DNA from: Hippophae tibetana
Lineage: Eukaryota > Streptophyta > Magnoliopsida > Rosales > Elaeagnaceae
Reading direction: 5' to 3'
Assembly: GCA_037013495.1 (NCBI GenBank)
Contig: CM072801.1
Span: 109,499,816 to 109,563,815 of the forward strand
Length of the DNA: 64,000 nucleotides
Position 1 is the stretch's first letter. Each line of letters begins with the position of its first letter. The position numbers were made by a program, and so were the translations under genes. The notes below the pieces were generated by a model, which saw only the letters and a program-made list of their open reading frames with translations, searched no databases and had not been told where the DNA came from. This document shows positions 11,076 to 23,023 of the stretch, one piece after another.

Positions 11076-11516
11076 TCTTAGCCATATTCTTAGTAATTCA
11101 ATCTTTCTTATTCCATTGCGTTCCAGCGTTCTTAGGTTGTCCGCAAAAGGGATTCACATCGTTTGGGATCATAACCTTGGATGTGGAAAATGGAGTATCT
11201 ATCTTCACGAATCTATTTTTAGAATTTTAGATTTAAAAAATTTTGTGCTTTGGAGGTTTTCTCCTCTCTTAAGTCACAATTTCGAAAAAGGGAACGAAAT
11301 TGTGTCCTTAAAGTCTTGTATTTTATTTCAATTTTGTTGACATTGTTTTCCACTTTGGCTTTTGATATCTTATTTTTCTCTAAAATCATGTCATCTTTTA
11401 CTTTTCTTTGTTTTATGTGTTCCACCTTTCTTTCTTCTTGAGAAAAACAAGAGAGCTAATACAGTTCACAGTGTAAAAACAAAAAGAAGGTATTAATTGT
11501 GGTTTTAACTAAAAAC
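10861..11516 (+). repeat. Satellite monomer, type E exemplar (GATATC-bearing)
   Basis: Type E carries gggaacgaaattg, tattttatttc and ggnttttgatatc, the last adding one base and creating a GATATC site that I did not see in other types. The sites are at 9397, 11364, 15300, 17267, 19889, 22515 and 25138, spaced 1967, 3936, 1967, 2622, 2626 and 2623 bp, all multiples of the monomer. Four of the seven units (11250, 19775, 22401, 25024) also read atttcgaaaaag and ggcttttgatatc and form a tighter clade. The type is confined to about 9.2-25.3 kb. Confidence 0.83.
11275..11304 (+). other. Extended 10-bp dyad in type E monomer
   Basis: Here the arms read CACAATTTCG and CGAAATTGTG around a 10-base loop, one pair longer than in other monomers. 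The left arm has changed C to G and the right arm A to C. The same pair of changes is present in the units at 19775, 22401 and 25024, while 9283, 15186 and 17153 have only the right-arm change. Confidence 0.6.
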
Positions 11517-13412
11517 TGTTATAACTTTTATTTTGTACATCGAAATAAGTACTATAACATATCAAATCTGAAGCTCGTTCCGATGCCTAAAAACGCACCG
11601 TAGCAATAGTATATTTCCCCACTTTTGTCAACCCAAATTTCATGGTGCATACTACATAATGATGTCTTAAACTTTGGTCGCACCTTATTTCGTTGTAATC
11701 TCTTCTTGCTCTTTAGGATTTCAATTTGTTCATCTTAGCCATATTCTTAGTAATTCAATCTTTCTTATTCCATTGTGTTCCAGCGTTCTTAGGTTATCCG
11801 CAAAAGGGATTCGCATCGTTTGGGATCATAACCTTGGTTGCTAAAAATGGTGTATCTACCTTCACATATCTATTTTAAGAATTTTAGGTTTAAAACATTT
11901 TGTGCTTTGGAGGTTTTCTCCTCCCTTAAGTCACAATTTCCAAAAAGAGAAAGAAATTGTGTCCTTAAAGTCATGTCTTTTATTTCAATTTTGTAGACAT
12001 TGTTTTCAACTTTGGATTTCATATCATATTTTTCTTTAAAATCATGTCATCTTTTTCTTTTCTATGTTTTATGTGTTCCACCTTTCTTTCTTCTTGAGAA
12101 AAACAATAGAGCTAATACAGTTCACAGTGTAAAAACAAAAAGAAGGTATTAATTGTGGTTGTAACTAAAAACTGTTATAACTTTTATTTTGTGCATCGAA
12201 ATGAGTACTATAACATATCAAATCTGAAGCTCGTTCCGATGCCTAAAAACACACCGTAGCAATAGTATATTTCCCCACTTTTGTCAACCCAAATTTCATG
12301 GTGCATACTACATAATGATGTCTTAAACTTTGGTCGCACCTTATTTCGTTGTAATCTATTCTTGCTCTTTAGGATTTCAATTTGTTCATCTTCGCCATAT
12401 TCTTAGTAATTCAATCTTTCTTATTCCATTGAGTTACAGCGTTCTTAGGTTGTCCGCAAAATAGATTCGCATCGTTTGGGATCATAACCTTGGTTGCTGA
12501 AAATGGTGTATCTACCTTCACATATCTATTTTTAGAATTTTAGGTTTAAAAAATTTTGTGCTTTGGAGGTTTTCTCCTCTCTTAAGTCACAATTTCCAAA
12601 AAGAGAAACAAATTGTGTCCTTAAAGTCTTGTCTTTTATTTCAATTTTGTTGACATTGTTTTCCACTTTGGATTTCATATCTTATTTTTCTTTAAAATCT
12701 TGTCATCTTTTACTTTTCTTTGTTTTATGTGTTCCACCTTTCTTTCTTCTTGAGAAAAACAAGAGAGCTAGTACAGTTCACAAAGTAAAAACAAAAAGAA
12801 GGTATTAATTATGGTTTTAACTAAAAACTGTTATAACTTTTATTTTGTACATCGAAATGAGTACTATAACATATAAAATCTGAAGCTCCTTCCGATGCCT
12901 AAAAACGCACCGTAGTAATAGTATATTTCCCCACTTTTGTCAACCCAAATTTCATGGTTCATACTACATAATGATGTCTTATACTTTGGTCGCACCTTAT
13001 TTCGTTGTAATCTCCTCTTGCTCTTTAGTATTTCAATTTGTTCATCTTCGCCATATTCTTAGTAATTCAATCTTTCTTATTCCATTGAGTTACAGCGTTC
13101 TTAGGTTGTCCGCAAAAGGGATTCGCATCGTTTGGGATCATAACCTTGGTTGTTGAAAATGCTGTATCTACCTTCACATATCTATTTTAAGAATTTTAGG
13201 TTTAAAACATTTTGTGCTTTGGAGTTTTTCTCCTCTCTTAAATCACAATTTCCAAAAAGAGAAAGAAATTGTGTCCTTAAAGTCTTGTCTTTTATTTCCA
13301 TTTTGTAGACATTGTTTTCAGCTTTGGATTTCATATCTTATTTTTCTTTAAAATCATTTCATCTTTTACTTTTCTTTGTTTTATGTGTTCCACCTTTCTT
13401 TCTTCTTGAGAA

Positions 13413-16400
13413 AAACAAGAGAGCTAATACAGTTCACAATGTAAAAACAAAAAGAAGGTATTAATTGTGGTTGTAACTAAAAACTGTTATAACTTTTATT
13501 TTGTGCATCGAAATGAGTTCTATAACATATCAAATCTGAAGCTCGTTCCGATGCCTAAAAACGCACCGTAGCAATAGTATATTTCCCCACTTTTGTCAAC
13601 CTAAATTTCATGGTTCATACTACATAATGATGTCTTAAACTTTGGTCGCACCTTATTTCGTTGTAATCTCTTCTTGCTCTTTAGGATTTCAATTTGTTCA
13701 TCTTAGCCATATTCTTACTAATTCAATCTTTCTTATTCCATTGAGTTCCAGTATTCTTAGGTTGTCCGCAAAAGGGATTCGCATCGTTTGGGATCATAAC
13801 CTTGGATGTGGAAAATGGAGTATCTATCTTCACATATCTATTTTTAGAATTTTAGATTTAAAAAATTTTGTGCTTTGGAGGTTTTCTCCTCTCTTAAGTC
13901 ACAATTTCCAAAAAGAGAAAGAAATTGTGTCCTTAAAGTCTTGTCTTTTATTTCAATTTTGTAGACATTGTTTTCCACTTTGGATTTCATATCTTATTTT
14001 TCTTTAAAATCTTGTCATCTTTTACTTTTCTTTGTTTTATGTGTTCCACCTTTCTTTCTTCTTGAGAAAAACAAGAGAGCTAATACAGTTCACAAAGTAA
14101 AAACAAAAAGAAGGTATTAATTGTGGTTGTAACTAAAAACTGTTATAACTTTTATTTTGTGCATCGAAATGAGTACTATAACATATCAAATGTGAAGCTC
14201 GTTCCGATCCTATAAACGCACCGTAGCAATAGTATATTTCCCCACTTTTGTCAACCCAAATTTCATGGTTCATACTACATAATGATGTCTTAAACTTTGA
14301 ACGCACCTTATTTCGTTGTAATCTCTTCTTGCTCTTTAGTATTTCAATTTGTTCCTCTTCGCCATATTCTTAGTAATTCAATCTTTCTTATTCCATTGAG
14401 TTCCAGCGTTCTTAGGTTGTCCGCAAAAGGGATTCGCATAATTTGGGATCATAACCTTGGTTGCTAAAAAAAATGTATCTACCTTCACATATCTATTTTT
14501 AGAATTTTAGGTTTAAAATATTTTGTGCTTTGGAGGTTTTCTCCTCTCTTAAGTCACAATTTCCAAAAAGAGAAAGAAATTGTGTCCTTAAAGTCTTGTC
14601 TTTTATTTCAATTTTGTTGACATTGTTTTCCACTTTGGATGTCATATCTTATTTTTCTTTAAAATCTTGTCATCTTTTACTTTTCTTTGTTTTATGTGTT
14701 CCACCTTTCATTCTTCTTGAGAAAAACAAGAGAGCTAATACAGTTCACAATGTAAAAACAAAAAGAAGGTATTAATTGTGGTTGTAACTAAAAACTGTTA
14801 TAACTTTTATTTTGTGCATCGAAATGAGTACTATAACATATCAAATCTGAAGCTCGTTCCGATGCCTAAAAACGCACCGTAGCAATAGTATATTTCCCCA
14901 CTTTTGTCAACCCAAATTTCATGGTTCATACTACATAATGATGTCTTAAACTTTGGTCGCACCTTATTTCGTTGTAATCTCTTCTTGCTCTTTAGGATTT
15001 CAATTTGTTCATCTTAGCCATATTCTTACTAATTCAATCTTTCTTATTCCATTGAGTTCCAGTATTCTTAGGTTGTCCGCAAAAGGGATTCGCATCGTTT
15101 GGGATCATAACCTTGGATGTGGAAAATGGCGTATCTATCTTCACATATCTATTTTTAGAATTTTAGATTTAAAAAATTTTGTGCTTTGGAGGTTTTCTCC
15201 TCTCTTAAGTCACAATTTCCAAAAAGGGAACGAAATTGTGTCCTTAAAGTCTTGTATTTTATTTCAATTTTGTTGACATTGTTTTCCACTTTGGATTTTG
15301 ATATCTTATTTTTCTTTAAAATCATGTCATCTTTTACTTTTCTTTGTTTTATGTGTTCCACCTTTCTTTCTTCTTGAGAAAAACAAGAGAGCTAATACAG
15401 TTCACAGTGTAAAAACAAAAAGAAGGTATTAATTGTGGTTTTAACTAAAAACTGTTATAACTTTTATTTTGTACATCGAAATGAGTACTATAACATATCA
15501 AATCTGAAGCTCTTTCCGATGCCTAAAAACGCACCGTAGCAATAGTATATTTCCCCACTTTTGTCACCCAAATTTCATGGTGCATACTACATAATGATGT
15601 CTTAAATTTTGGTCACACCTTATTTCGTTGTAATCTCTTCTTGCTCTTTAGGATTTCAATTTGTTCATCTTAGCCATATTCTTAGTAATTCAATCTTTCT
15701 TATTCCATTGAGTTCCAGCGTTCTTAGGTTATCCGCAAAAGGGATTCGCATCGTTTGGGATCATAACCTTGGTTGCTGAAAATGGTGTATCTACCTTCAC
15801 ATATCTATTTTAAGAATTTTAGGTTTAAAAAATTTTGTGCTTTGGAGGTTTTCTCCTCCCTTAAGTCACAATTTCCAAAAAGAGAAAGAAATTTGTCCTT
15901 AAAGTCTTGTCTTTTATTTCAATTTTGTAGACATTGTTTTCAACTTTGGATTTCATATCTTATTTTTCTTTAAAATCATGTCATCTTTTACTTTTCTATG
16001 TATTATGTGTTCCACCTTTCTTTCTTCTTGAGAAAAACAAGAGAGCTAATACAGTTCACAGTGTAAAAACAAAAAGAAGGTATTAATTGTGGTTGTAACT
16101 AAAAACTGTTATAACTTTTATTTTGTGCATCGAAATGAGTACTATAACATATCAAATCTGAAGCTCGTTCCGATGCCTAAAAACGCACCGTAGCTATAGT
16201 ATATTTCCCCACTTTTGTCAACCCAAATTTCATGGTGCATACTACATAATGATGTCTTAAACTTTGGTCGCACCTTATTTCGTTGTAATCTATTCTTGCT
16301 CTTTAGGATTTCAATTTGTTCATCTTCGCCATATTCTTAGTAATTCAATCTTTCTTATTCCATTGAGTTCCACCGTTCTTAGGTTGTCCACAAAAGGGAT

Positions 16401-16978
16401 TCGCATCGTTTGGGATCATAACCTTGGTTGCTAAAAATGGTGTATCTACCTTCACATATCTATTTTTAAAATTTTAGGTTTAAAATATTTTGTGCTTTGG
16501 AGGTTTTCTCCTCTCTTAAGTCACAATTTCCAAAATGAGAAAGAAATTGTGTCCTTAAAGTCTTGTCTTTTATTTCAATTTTGTTGACATTGTTTTCCAC
16601 TTTGGTTGTCATATCTTATTTTTCTTTAAAATCTTGTCATCTTTTACTTTTCTTTGTTTTATGTGTTCCACCTTTCATTCTTCTTGAGAAAAACAAGAGA
16701 GCTAATACAGTTCACAATGTAAAAACAAAAAGAAGGTATTAATTGTGGTTGTAACTAAAAACTGTTATAACTTTTATTTTGTGCATCGAAATCCGTACTA
16801 TAACATATCAAATCTGAAGCTCGTTCCGATGCCTAAAAACGCACCGCAGCAATAGTATATTTCCCCACTTTTGTCAACCCAAATTTCATGGTTCATACTA
16901 CATAATGATGTCTTAAACTTTGGTCGCACCTTATTTCGTTGTAATCTCTTCTTGCTCTTTAGGATTTCAATTTGTTCA
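13413..16978 (+). repeat. Duplicated block, offset 5,903 bp, right copy
   Basis: Partner of 7510-11075. A few private changes are seen, for example tgtattatgtg near 16010 and accgcagcaatag near 16845. Confidence 0.8.
14830..15920 (+). repeat. Three-monomer-offset duplication (1,967 bp), left copy
   Basis: Matches 16797-17887. Both copies share the D/E unit with aatggcgtatc and the following unit with tgtcacccaaat and ggtcacacc. Match ends where ttttgtagac in this copy meets ttttgttgac in the other. Confidence 0.75.
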
Positions 16979-17887
16979 TCTTAGCCATATTCTTACTAAT
17001 TCAATCTTTCTTATTCCATTGAGTTCCAGTATTCTTAGGTTGTCCGCAAAAGGGATTCGCATCGTTTGGGATCATAACCTTGGATGTGGAAAATGGCGTA
17101 TCTATCTTCACATATCTATTTTTAGAATTTTAGATTTAAAAAATTTTGTGCTTTGGAGGTTTTCTCCTCTCTTAAGTCACAATTTCCAAAAAGGGAACGA
17201 AATTGTGTCCTTAAAGTCTTGTATTTTATTTCAATTTTGTTGACATTGTTTTCCACTTTGGATTTTGATATCTTATTTTTCTTTAAAATCATGTCATCTT
17301 TTACTTTTCTTTGTTTTATGTGTTCCACCTTTCTTTCTTCTTGAGAAAAACAAGAGAGCTAATACAGTTCACAGTGTAAAAACAAAAAGAAGGTATTAAT
17401 TGTGGTTTTAACTAAAAACTGTTATAACTTTTATTTTGTACATCAAAATGAGTACTATAACATATCAAATCTGAAGCTCCTTCCGATGCCTAAAAACGCA
17501 CCGTAGCAATAGTATATTTCCCCACTTTTGTCACCCAAATTTCATGGTGCATACTACATAATGATGTCTTAAATTTTGGTCACACCTTATTTCGTTGTAA
17601 TCTCTTCTTGCTCTTTAGGATTTCAATTTGTTCATCTTAGCCATATTCTTAGTAATTCAATCTTTCTTATTCCATTGAGTTCCAGCGTTCTTAGGTTATC
17701 CGCAAAAGGGATTCGCATCGTTTGGGATCATAACCTTGGTTGCTGAAAATGGTGTATCTACCTTCACATATCTATTTTAAGAATTTTAGGTTTAAAAAAT
17801 TTTGTGCTTTGGAGGTTTTCTCCTCCCTTAAGTCACAATTTCCAAAAAGAGAAAGAAATTTGTCCTTAAAGTCTTGTCTTTTATTTC
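16797..17887 (+). repeat. Three-monomer-offset duplication (1,967 bp), right copy
   Basis: Partner of 14830-15920. It begins inside a unit whose 5' part (ccaaaatgag, atccgtact) belongs to a different variant, so the junction is within a monomer, not at a fixed phase. Confidence 0.75.
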
Positions 17888-18425
17888 AATTTTGTTGACA
17901 TTGTTTTCCACTTTGGATTTCATATCTTATTTTTCTTTAAAATCTTGTCATCTTTTACTTTTCTTTGTTTTATGTGTTCCACCTTTCTTTCTTCTTGAGA
18001 AAAACAAGAGAGCTAATACAGTTCACAGTGTAAAAACAAAAAGAAGGTATTAATTCTGGTTGTAACTAAAAACTGTTATAACTTTTATTTTGTGCATCGA
18101 AATGAGTACTATAACATATCAAATGTGAAGCTCGTTCCGATGCCTAAAAACGCACCGTAGCTATAGTATATTTCCCCACTTTTGTCAACCCAAATTTCAT
18201 GGTGCATACTACATAATGATGTCTTAAACTTTGGTCGCACCTTATTTCGTTGTAATCTATTCTTGCTCTTTAGGATTTCAATTTGTTCATCTTCGCCATA
18301 TTCTTAGTAATTCAATCAATCTTATTCCATTGAGTTCCAGCGTTCTTAGGTTGTCCACAAAAGGGATTCGCATCGTTTGGGATCATAACCTTGGTTGCTA
18401 AAAATGGTGTATCTACCTTCACATA
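17771..18425 (+). repeat. Single-monomer tandem duplication, left copy
   Basis: One 655-bp unit is followed directly by a copy of itself at 18426-19080. Shared rare features are tctattttaag, ctcctccctt, agaaatttgtcc, attctggttg, caaatgtgaag with gatgcctaaa, gtagctatag, caatcaatc and gtccacaaaag. I noticed no difference between the two. Confidence 0.85.
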
Positions 18426-19080
18426 TCTATTTTAAGAATTTTAGGTTTAAAAAATTTTGTGCTTTGGAGGTTTTCTCCTCCCTTAAGTCACAATTTCCAA
18501 AAAGAGAAAGAAATTTGTCCTTAAAGTCTTGTCTTTTATTTCAATTTTGTTGACATTGTTTTCCACTTTGGATTTCATATCTTATTTTTCTTTAAAATCT
18601 TGTCATCTTTTACTTTTCTTTGTTTTATGTGTTCCACCTTTCTTTCTTCTTGAGAAAAACAAGAGAGCTAATACAGTTCACAGTGTAAAAACAAAAAGAA
18701 GGTATTAATTCTGGTTGTAACTAAAAACTGTTATAACTTTTATTTTGTGCATCGAAATGAGTACTATAACATATCAAATGTGAAGCTCGTTCCGATGCCT
18801 AAAAACGCACCGTAGCTATAGTATATTTCCCCACTTTTGTCAACCCAAATTTCATGGTGCATACTACATAATGATGTCTTAAACTTTGGTCGCACCTTAT
18901 TTCGTTGTAATCTATTCTTGCTCTTTAGGATTTCAATTTGTTCATCTTCGCCATATTCTTAGTAATTCAATCAATCTTATTCCATTGAGTTCCAGCGTTC
19001 TTAGGTTGTCCACAAAAGGGATTCGCATCGTTTGGGATCATAACCTTGGTTGCTAAAAATGGTGTATCTACCTTCACATA
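18426..19080 (+). repeat. Single-monomer tandem duplication, right copy
   Basis: Immediate copy of 17771-18425. The pair itself was later copied as part of a longer block: two matching units follow each other at register points 23058 and 23713. Confidence 0.85.
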
Positions 19081-19279
19081 TCTATTTTTAGAATTTTAGG
19101 TTTAAAATATTTTGTGCTTTGGAGGTTTTCTCCTCTCTTAAGTCACAATTTCCAAAATGAGAAAGAAATTGTGTCCTTAAAGTCTTGTCTTTTATTTCAA
19201 TTTTGTTGACATTGTTTTACACTTTGGATGTCATATCTTATTTTTCTTTAAAATCTTGTCATCTTTTACTTTTCTTTGT

Positions 19280-20295
19280 TTTATGTGTTCCACCTTTCAT
19301 TCTTCTTGAGAAAAACAAGAGATCTAATACAGTTCACAATGTAAAAACAAAAAGAAGGTATTAATTGTGGTTGTAACTAAAAACTGTTATAACTTTTATT
19401 TTGTGCATCGAAATCCGTACTATAACATATCAAATCTGAAGCTCGTTCCGATGCCTAAAAACGCACCGTAGCAATAGTATATTTCCCCACTTTTGTCAAC
19501 CCAAATTTCATGGTTCATACTACATAATGATGTCTTAAACTTTGGTCGCACCTTATTTCGTTGTAATCTCTTCTTGCTCTTTAGGATTTCAATTTGTTCA
19601 TCTTAGCCATATTCTTAGTAATTCAATCTTTCTTATTCCATTGAGTTCCAGCGTTCTTAGGTTGTCCGCAAAAGGGATTCGCATCGTTTGGGATCATAAC
19701 CTTGGATGTGGAAAATGGAGTATCTATCTTCACGAATCTATTTTTAGAATTTTAGATTTAAAAAATTTTGTGCTTTGGAGGTTTTCTCCTCTCTTAAGTC
19801 ACAATTTCGAAAAAGGGAACGAAATTGTGTCCTTAAAGTCTTGTATTTTATTTCAATTTTGTTGACATTGTTTTCCACTTTGGCTTTTGATATCTTATTT
19901 TTCTTTAAAATCATGTCATCTTTTACTTTTCTTTGTTTTATGTGTTCCACCTTTCTTTCTTCTTGAGAAAAATAAGAGAGCTAATACAGTTCACAGTGTA
20001 AAAACAAAAAGAAGGTATTAATTGTGGTTTTAACTAAAAACTGTTATAACTTTTATTTTGTCCATCGAAATGAGTACTATAACATATCAAATCTGAAGCT
20101 CGTTCCGATGCCTAAAAACGCACCGTAGCAATAGTATATTTCCCCACTTTTGTCAACCCAAATTTCATGGTGCATACTAAATAATGATGTCTTAAACTTT
20201 GGTCGCACCTTATTTCGTTGTAATCTCTTCTTGCTCTTTAGGATTTCAATTTGTTCATCTTAGCCATATTCTTAGTAATTCAATCTTTCTTATTC
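19280..20295 (+). repeat. Four-monomer-offset duplication (2,626 bp), left copy
   Basis: Matches 21906-22921. The shared AGATCT site (19320 and 21946), atccgtact, cacgaatctattt and ttcgaaaaaggg support it. AGATCT recurs at 24569, 2,623 bp further on. The match ends at ccattgtgttcc here versus ccattgagttcc in the partner. Confidence 0.78.
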
Positions 20296-21179
20296 CATTG
20301 TGTTCCAGCGTTCTTAGGTTATCCGCAAAAGGGATTGGCATCGTTTGGGATCATAACCTTGGTTGCTAAAAATGGTGTATCTACCTTCACATATCTATTT
20401 TCATAATTTTAGGTTTAAAACATTTTGTGCTTTGGAGGTTTTCTCCTCCCTTAAGTCACAATTTCCAAAAAGAGAAAGAAATTGTGTCCTTAAAGTCATG
20501 TCTTTTATTTCAATTTTGTAGACATTGTTTTCAACTTTGGATTTCATATCATATTTTTCTTTAAAATCATGTCATCTTTTACTTTTCTATGTTTTATGTG
20601 TTCCACCTTTCTTTCTTCTTGAGAAAAACAATAGAGCTAATACAGTTCACAGTGTAAAAACAAAAAGAAGGTATTAATTGTGGTTGTAACTAAAAACTGT
20701 TATAACTTTTATTTTGTGCATCGAAATGAGTACTATAACATATCAAATCTGAAGCTCGTTCCGATGCCTAAAAACACACCGTAGCAATAGTATATTTCCC
20801 CACTTTTGTCAACCCAAATTTCATGGTGCATACTACATAATGATGTCTTAAACTTTGGTCGCACCTTATTTCGTTGTAATCTATTCTTGCTCTTTAGGAT
20901 TTCAATTTGTTCATCTTCGCCATATTCTTAGTAATTCAATCTTTCTTATTCCATTGAGTTACAGCGTTCTTAGGTTGTCCGCAAAATAGATTCGCATCGT
21001 TTGGGATCATAACCTTGGTTGCTGAAAATGGTGTATCTACCTTCACATATCTATTTTTAGAATTTTAGGTTTAAAAAATTTTGTGCTTTGGAGGTTTTCT
21101 CCTCTCTTAAGTCACAATTTCCAAAAAGAGAAACAAATTGTGTCCTTAAAGTCTTGTCTTTTATTTCAATTTTGTTGAC

Positions 21180-21917
21180 ATTGTTTTCCACTTTGGATTT
21201 CATATCTTATTTTTCTTTAAAATCATGTCATCTTTTACTTTTCTTTGTTTTATGTGTTCCACCTTTCTTTCTTCTTGAGAAAAACAAGAGAGCTAGTACA
21301 GTTCACAAAGTAAAAACAAAAAGAAGGTATTAATTGTGGTTGTAACTAAAAACTATTATAACTTTTATTTTGGGCATCGAAATGAGTACTATAACATATA
21401 AAATCTGAAGCTCCTTCCGATGCCTAAAAACGCACCGTAGTAATAGTATATTTCCCCACTTTTGTCAACCCAAATTTCATGGTTCATACTACATAATGAT
21501 GTCTTATACTTTGGTCGCACCTTATTTCGTTGTAATCTCCTCTTGCTCTTTAGTATTTCAATTTGTTCATCTTCGCCATATTCTTAGTAATTCAATCTTT
21601 CTTATTCCATTGAGTTACAGCGTTCTTAGGTTGTCCGCAAAAGGGATTCGCATCGTTTGGGATCATAACCTTGGTTGTTGAAAATGGTGTATATACCTTC
21701 ACATATCTATTTTAAGAATTTTAGGTTTAAAACATTTTGTGCTTTGGAGTTTTTCTCCTCTCTTAAATCACAATTTCCAAAAAGAGAAAGAAATTGTGTC
21801 CTTAAAGTCTTGTCTTTTATTTCAATTTTGTAGACATTGTTTTCAACTTTGGATTTCATATCTTATTTTTTCTTTAAAATCATTTCATCTTTTACTTTTC
21901 TTTGTTTTATGTGTTCC
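21180..21917 (+). repeat. Nine-monomer-offset duplication (5,905 bp), left copy
   Basis: Matches 27085-27822. Shared rare markers: gagctagtacag, aaactattataac, catataaaatc, tcttatactttgg, tgtatataccttc and the extra T in cttattttttcttt. Confidence 0.8.
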
Positions 21918-22921
21918 ACCTTTCATTCTTCTTGAGAAAAACAAGAGATCTAATACAGTTCACAATGTAAAAACAAAAAGAAGGTATTAATTGTGGTTGT
22001 AACTAAAAACTGTTATAACTTTTATTTTGTGCATCGAAATCCGTACTATAACATATCAAATCTGAAGCTCGTTCCGATGCCTAAAAACGCACCGTAGCAA
22101 TAGTATATTTCCCCACTTTTGTCAACCCAAATTTCATGGTTCATACTACATAATGATGTCTTAAACTTTGGTCGCACCTTATTTCGTTGTAATCTCTTCT
22201 TGCTCTTTAGGATTTCAATTTGTTCATCTTAGCCATATTCTTAGTAATTCAATCTTTCTTATTCCATTGAGTTCCAGCGTTCTTAGGTTGTCCGCAAAAG
22301 GGATTCGCATCGTTTGGGATCATAACCTTGGATGTGGAAAATGGAGTATCTATCTTCACGAATCTATTTTTAGAATTTTAGATTTAAAAAATTTTGTGCT
22401 TTGGAGGTTTTCTCCTCTCTTAAGTCACAATTTCGAAAAAGGGAACGAAATTGTGTCCTTAAAGTCTTGTATTTTATTTCAATTTTGTTGACATTGTTTT
22501 CCACTTTGGCTTTTGATATCTTATTTTTCTTTAAAATCATGTCATCTTTTACTTTTCTTTGTTTTATGTGTTCCACCTTTCTTTCTTCTTGAGAAAAACA
22601 AGAGAGCTAATACAGTTCACAGTGTAAAAACAAAAAGAAGGTATTAATTGTGGTTTTAACTAAAAACTGTTATAACTTTTATTTTGTCCATCGAAATGAG
22701 TACTATAACATATCAAATCTGAAGCTCGTTCCGATGCCTAAAAACGCACCGTAGCAATAGTATATTTCCCCACTTTTGTCAACCCAAATTTCATGGTGCA
22801 TACTACATAATGATGTCTTAAACTTTGGTCGCACCTTATTTCGTTGTAATCTCTTCTTGCTCTTTAGGATTTCAATTTGTTCATCTTAGCCATATTCTTA
22901 GTAATTCAATCTTTCTTATTC
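21906..22921 (+). repeat. Four-monomer-offset duplication (2,626 bp), right copy
   Basis: Partner of 19280-20295. Its left junction lies inside the unit at 21744, which switches near 21915 from the cttaaatcac variant to the cctttcattc variant. Confidence 0.78.
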
Positions 22922-23023
22922 CATTGAGTTCCAGCGTTCTTAGGTTATCCGCAAAAGGGATTCGCATCGTTTGGGATCATAACCTTGGTTGCTGAAAATG
23001 GTGTATCTACCTTCACATATCTA

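Larger units (their letters stand above)
10460..13400 (+). repeat. Duplicated block, offset 8,525 bp (13 monomers), left copy
   Basis: About 2.9 kb matches 18985-21925. Shared rare markers: cacgaatctattt, ttcgaaaaaggg, ggcttttgatatc, aaaacacacc, gagttacagcg, caaaatagattcg, agagaaacaaattg, gagctagtacag, catataaaatc, gtagtaatag, tcttatactttgg and cttaaatcac. The match ends where cctttctttc here meets cctttcattc in the other copy. Confidence 0.82.
17775..20610 (+). repeat. Duplicated block, offset 5,249 bp (8 monomers), left copy
   Basis: About 2.8 kb matches 23024-25859. It includes the tandem single-monomer duplication, the ccaaaatgag unit, the type E unit at 19775 and the unit with attggcatcg and ctattttcataatt at 20432. 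It ends near 20610, where cttcttgag here meets cgtcttgag in the partner. Confidence 0.83.
18985..21925 (+). repeat. Duplicated block, offset 8,525 bp (13 monomers), right copy
   Basis: Partner of 10460-13400, with private changes such as attggcatcg and ctattttcataatt in the unit at 20432, which the left copy lacks. Confidence 0.82.

Noticed and set aside
12971-13156. A 61-codon frame with a true ATG start (also at 21496, 27401 and 28058)
   Set aside because: The ATG is part of the repeat (taatgatgtc) and the frame stays open only because tcttaaac became tcttatac in these related units. No coding signal.
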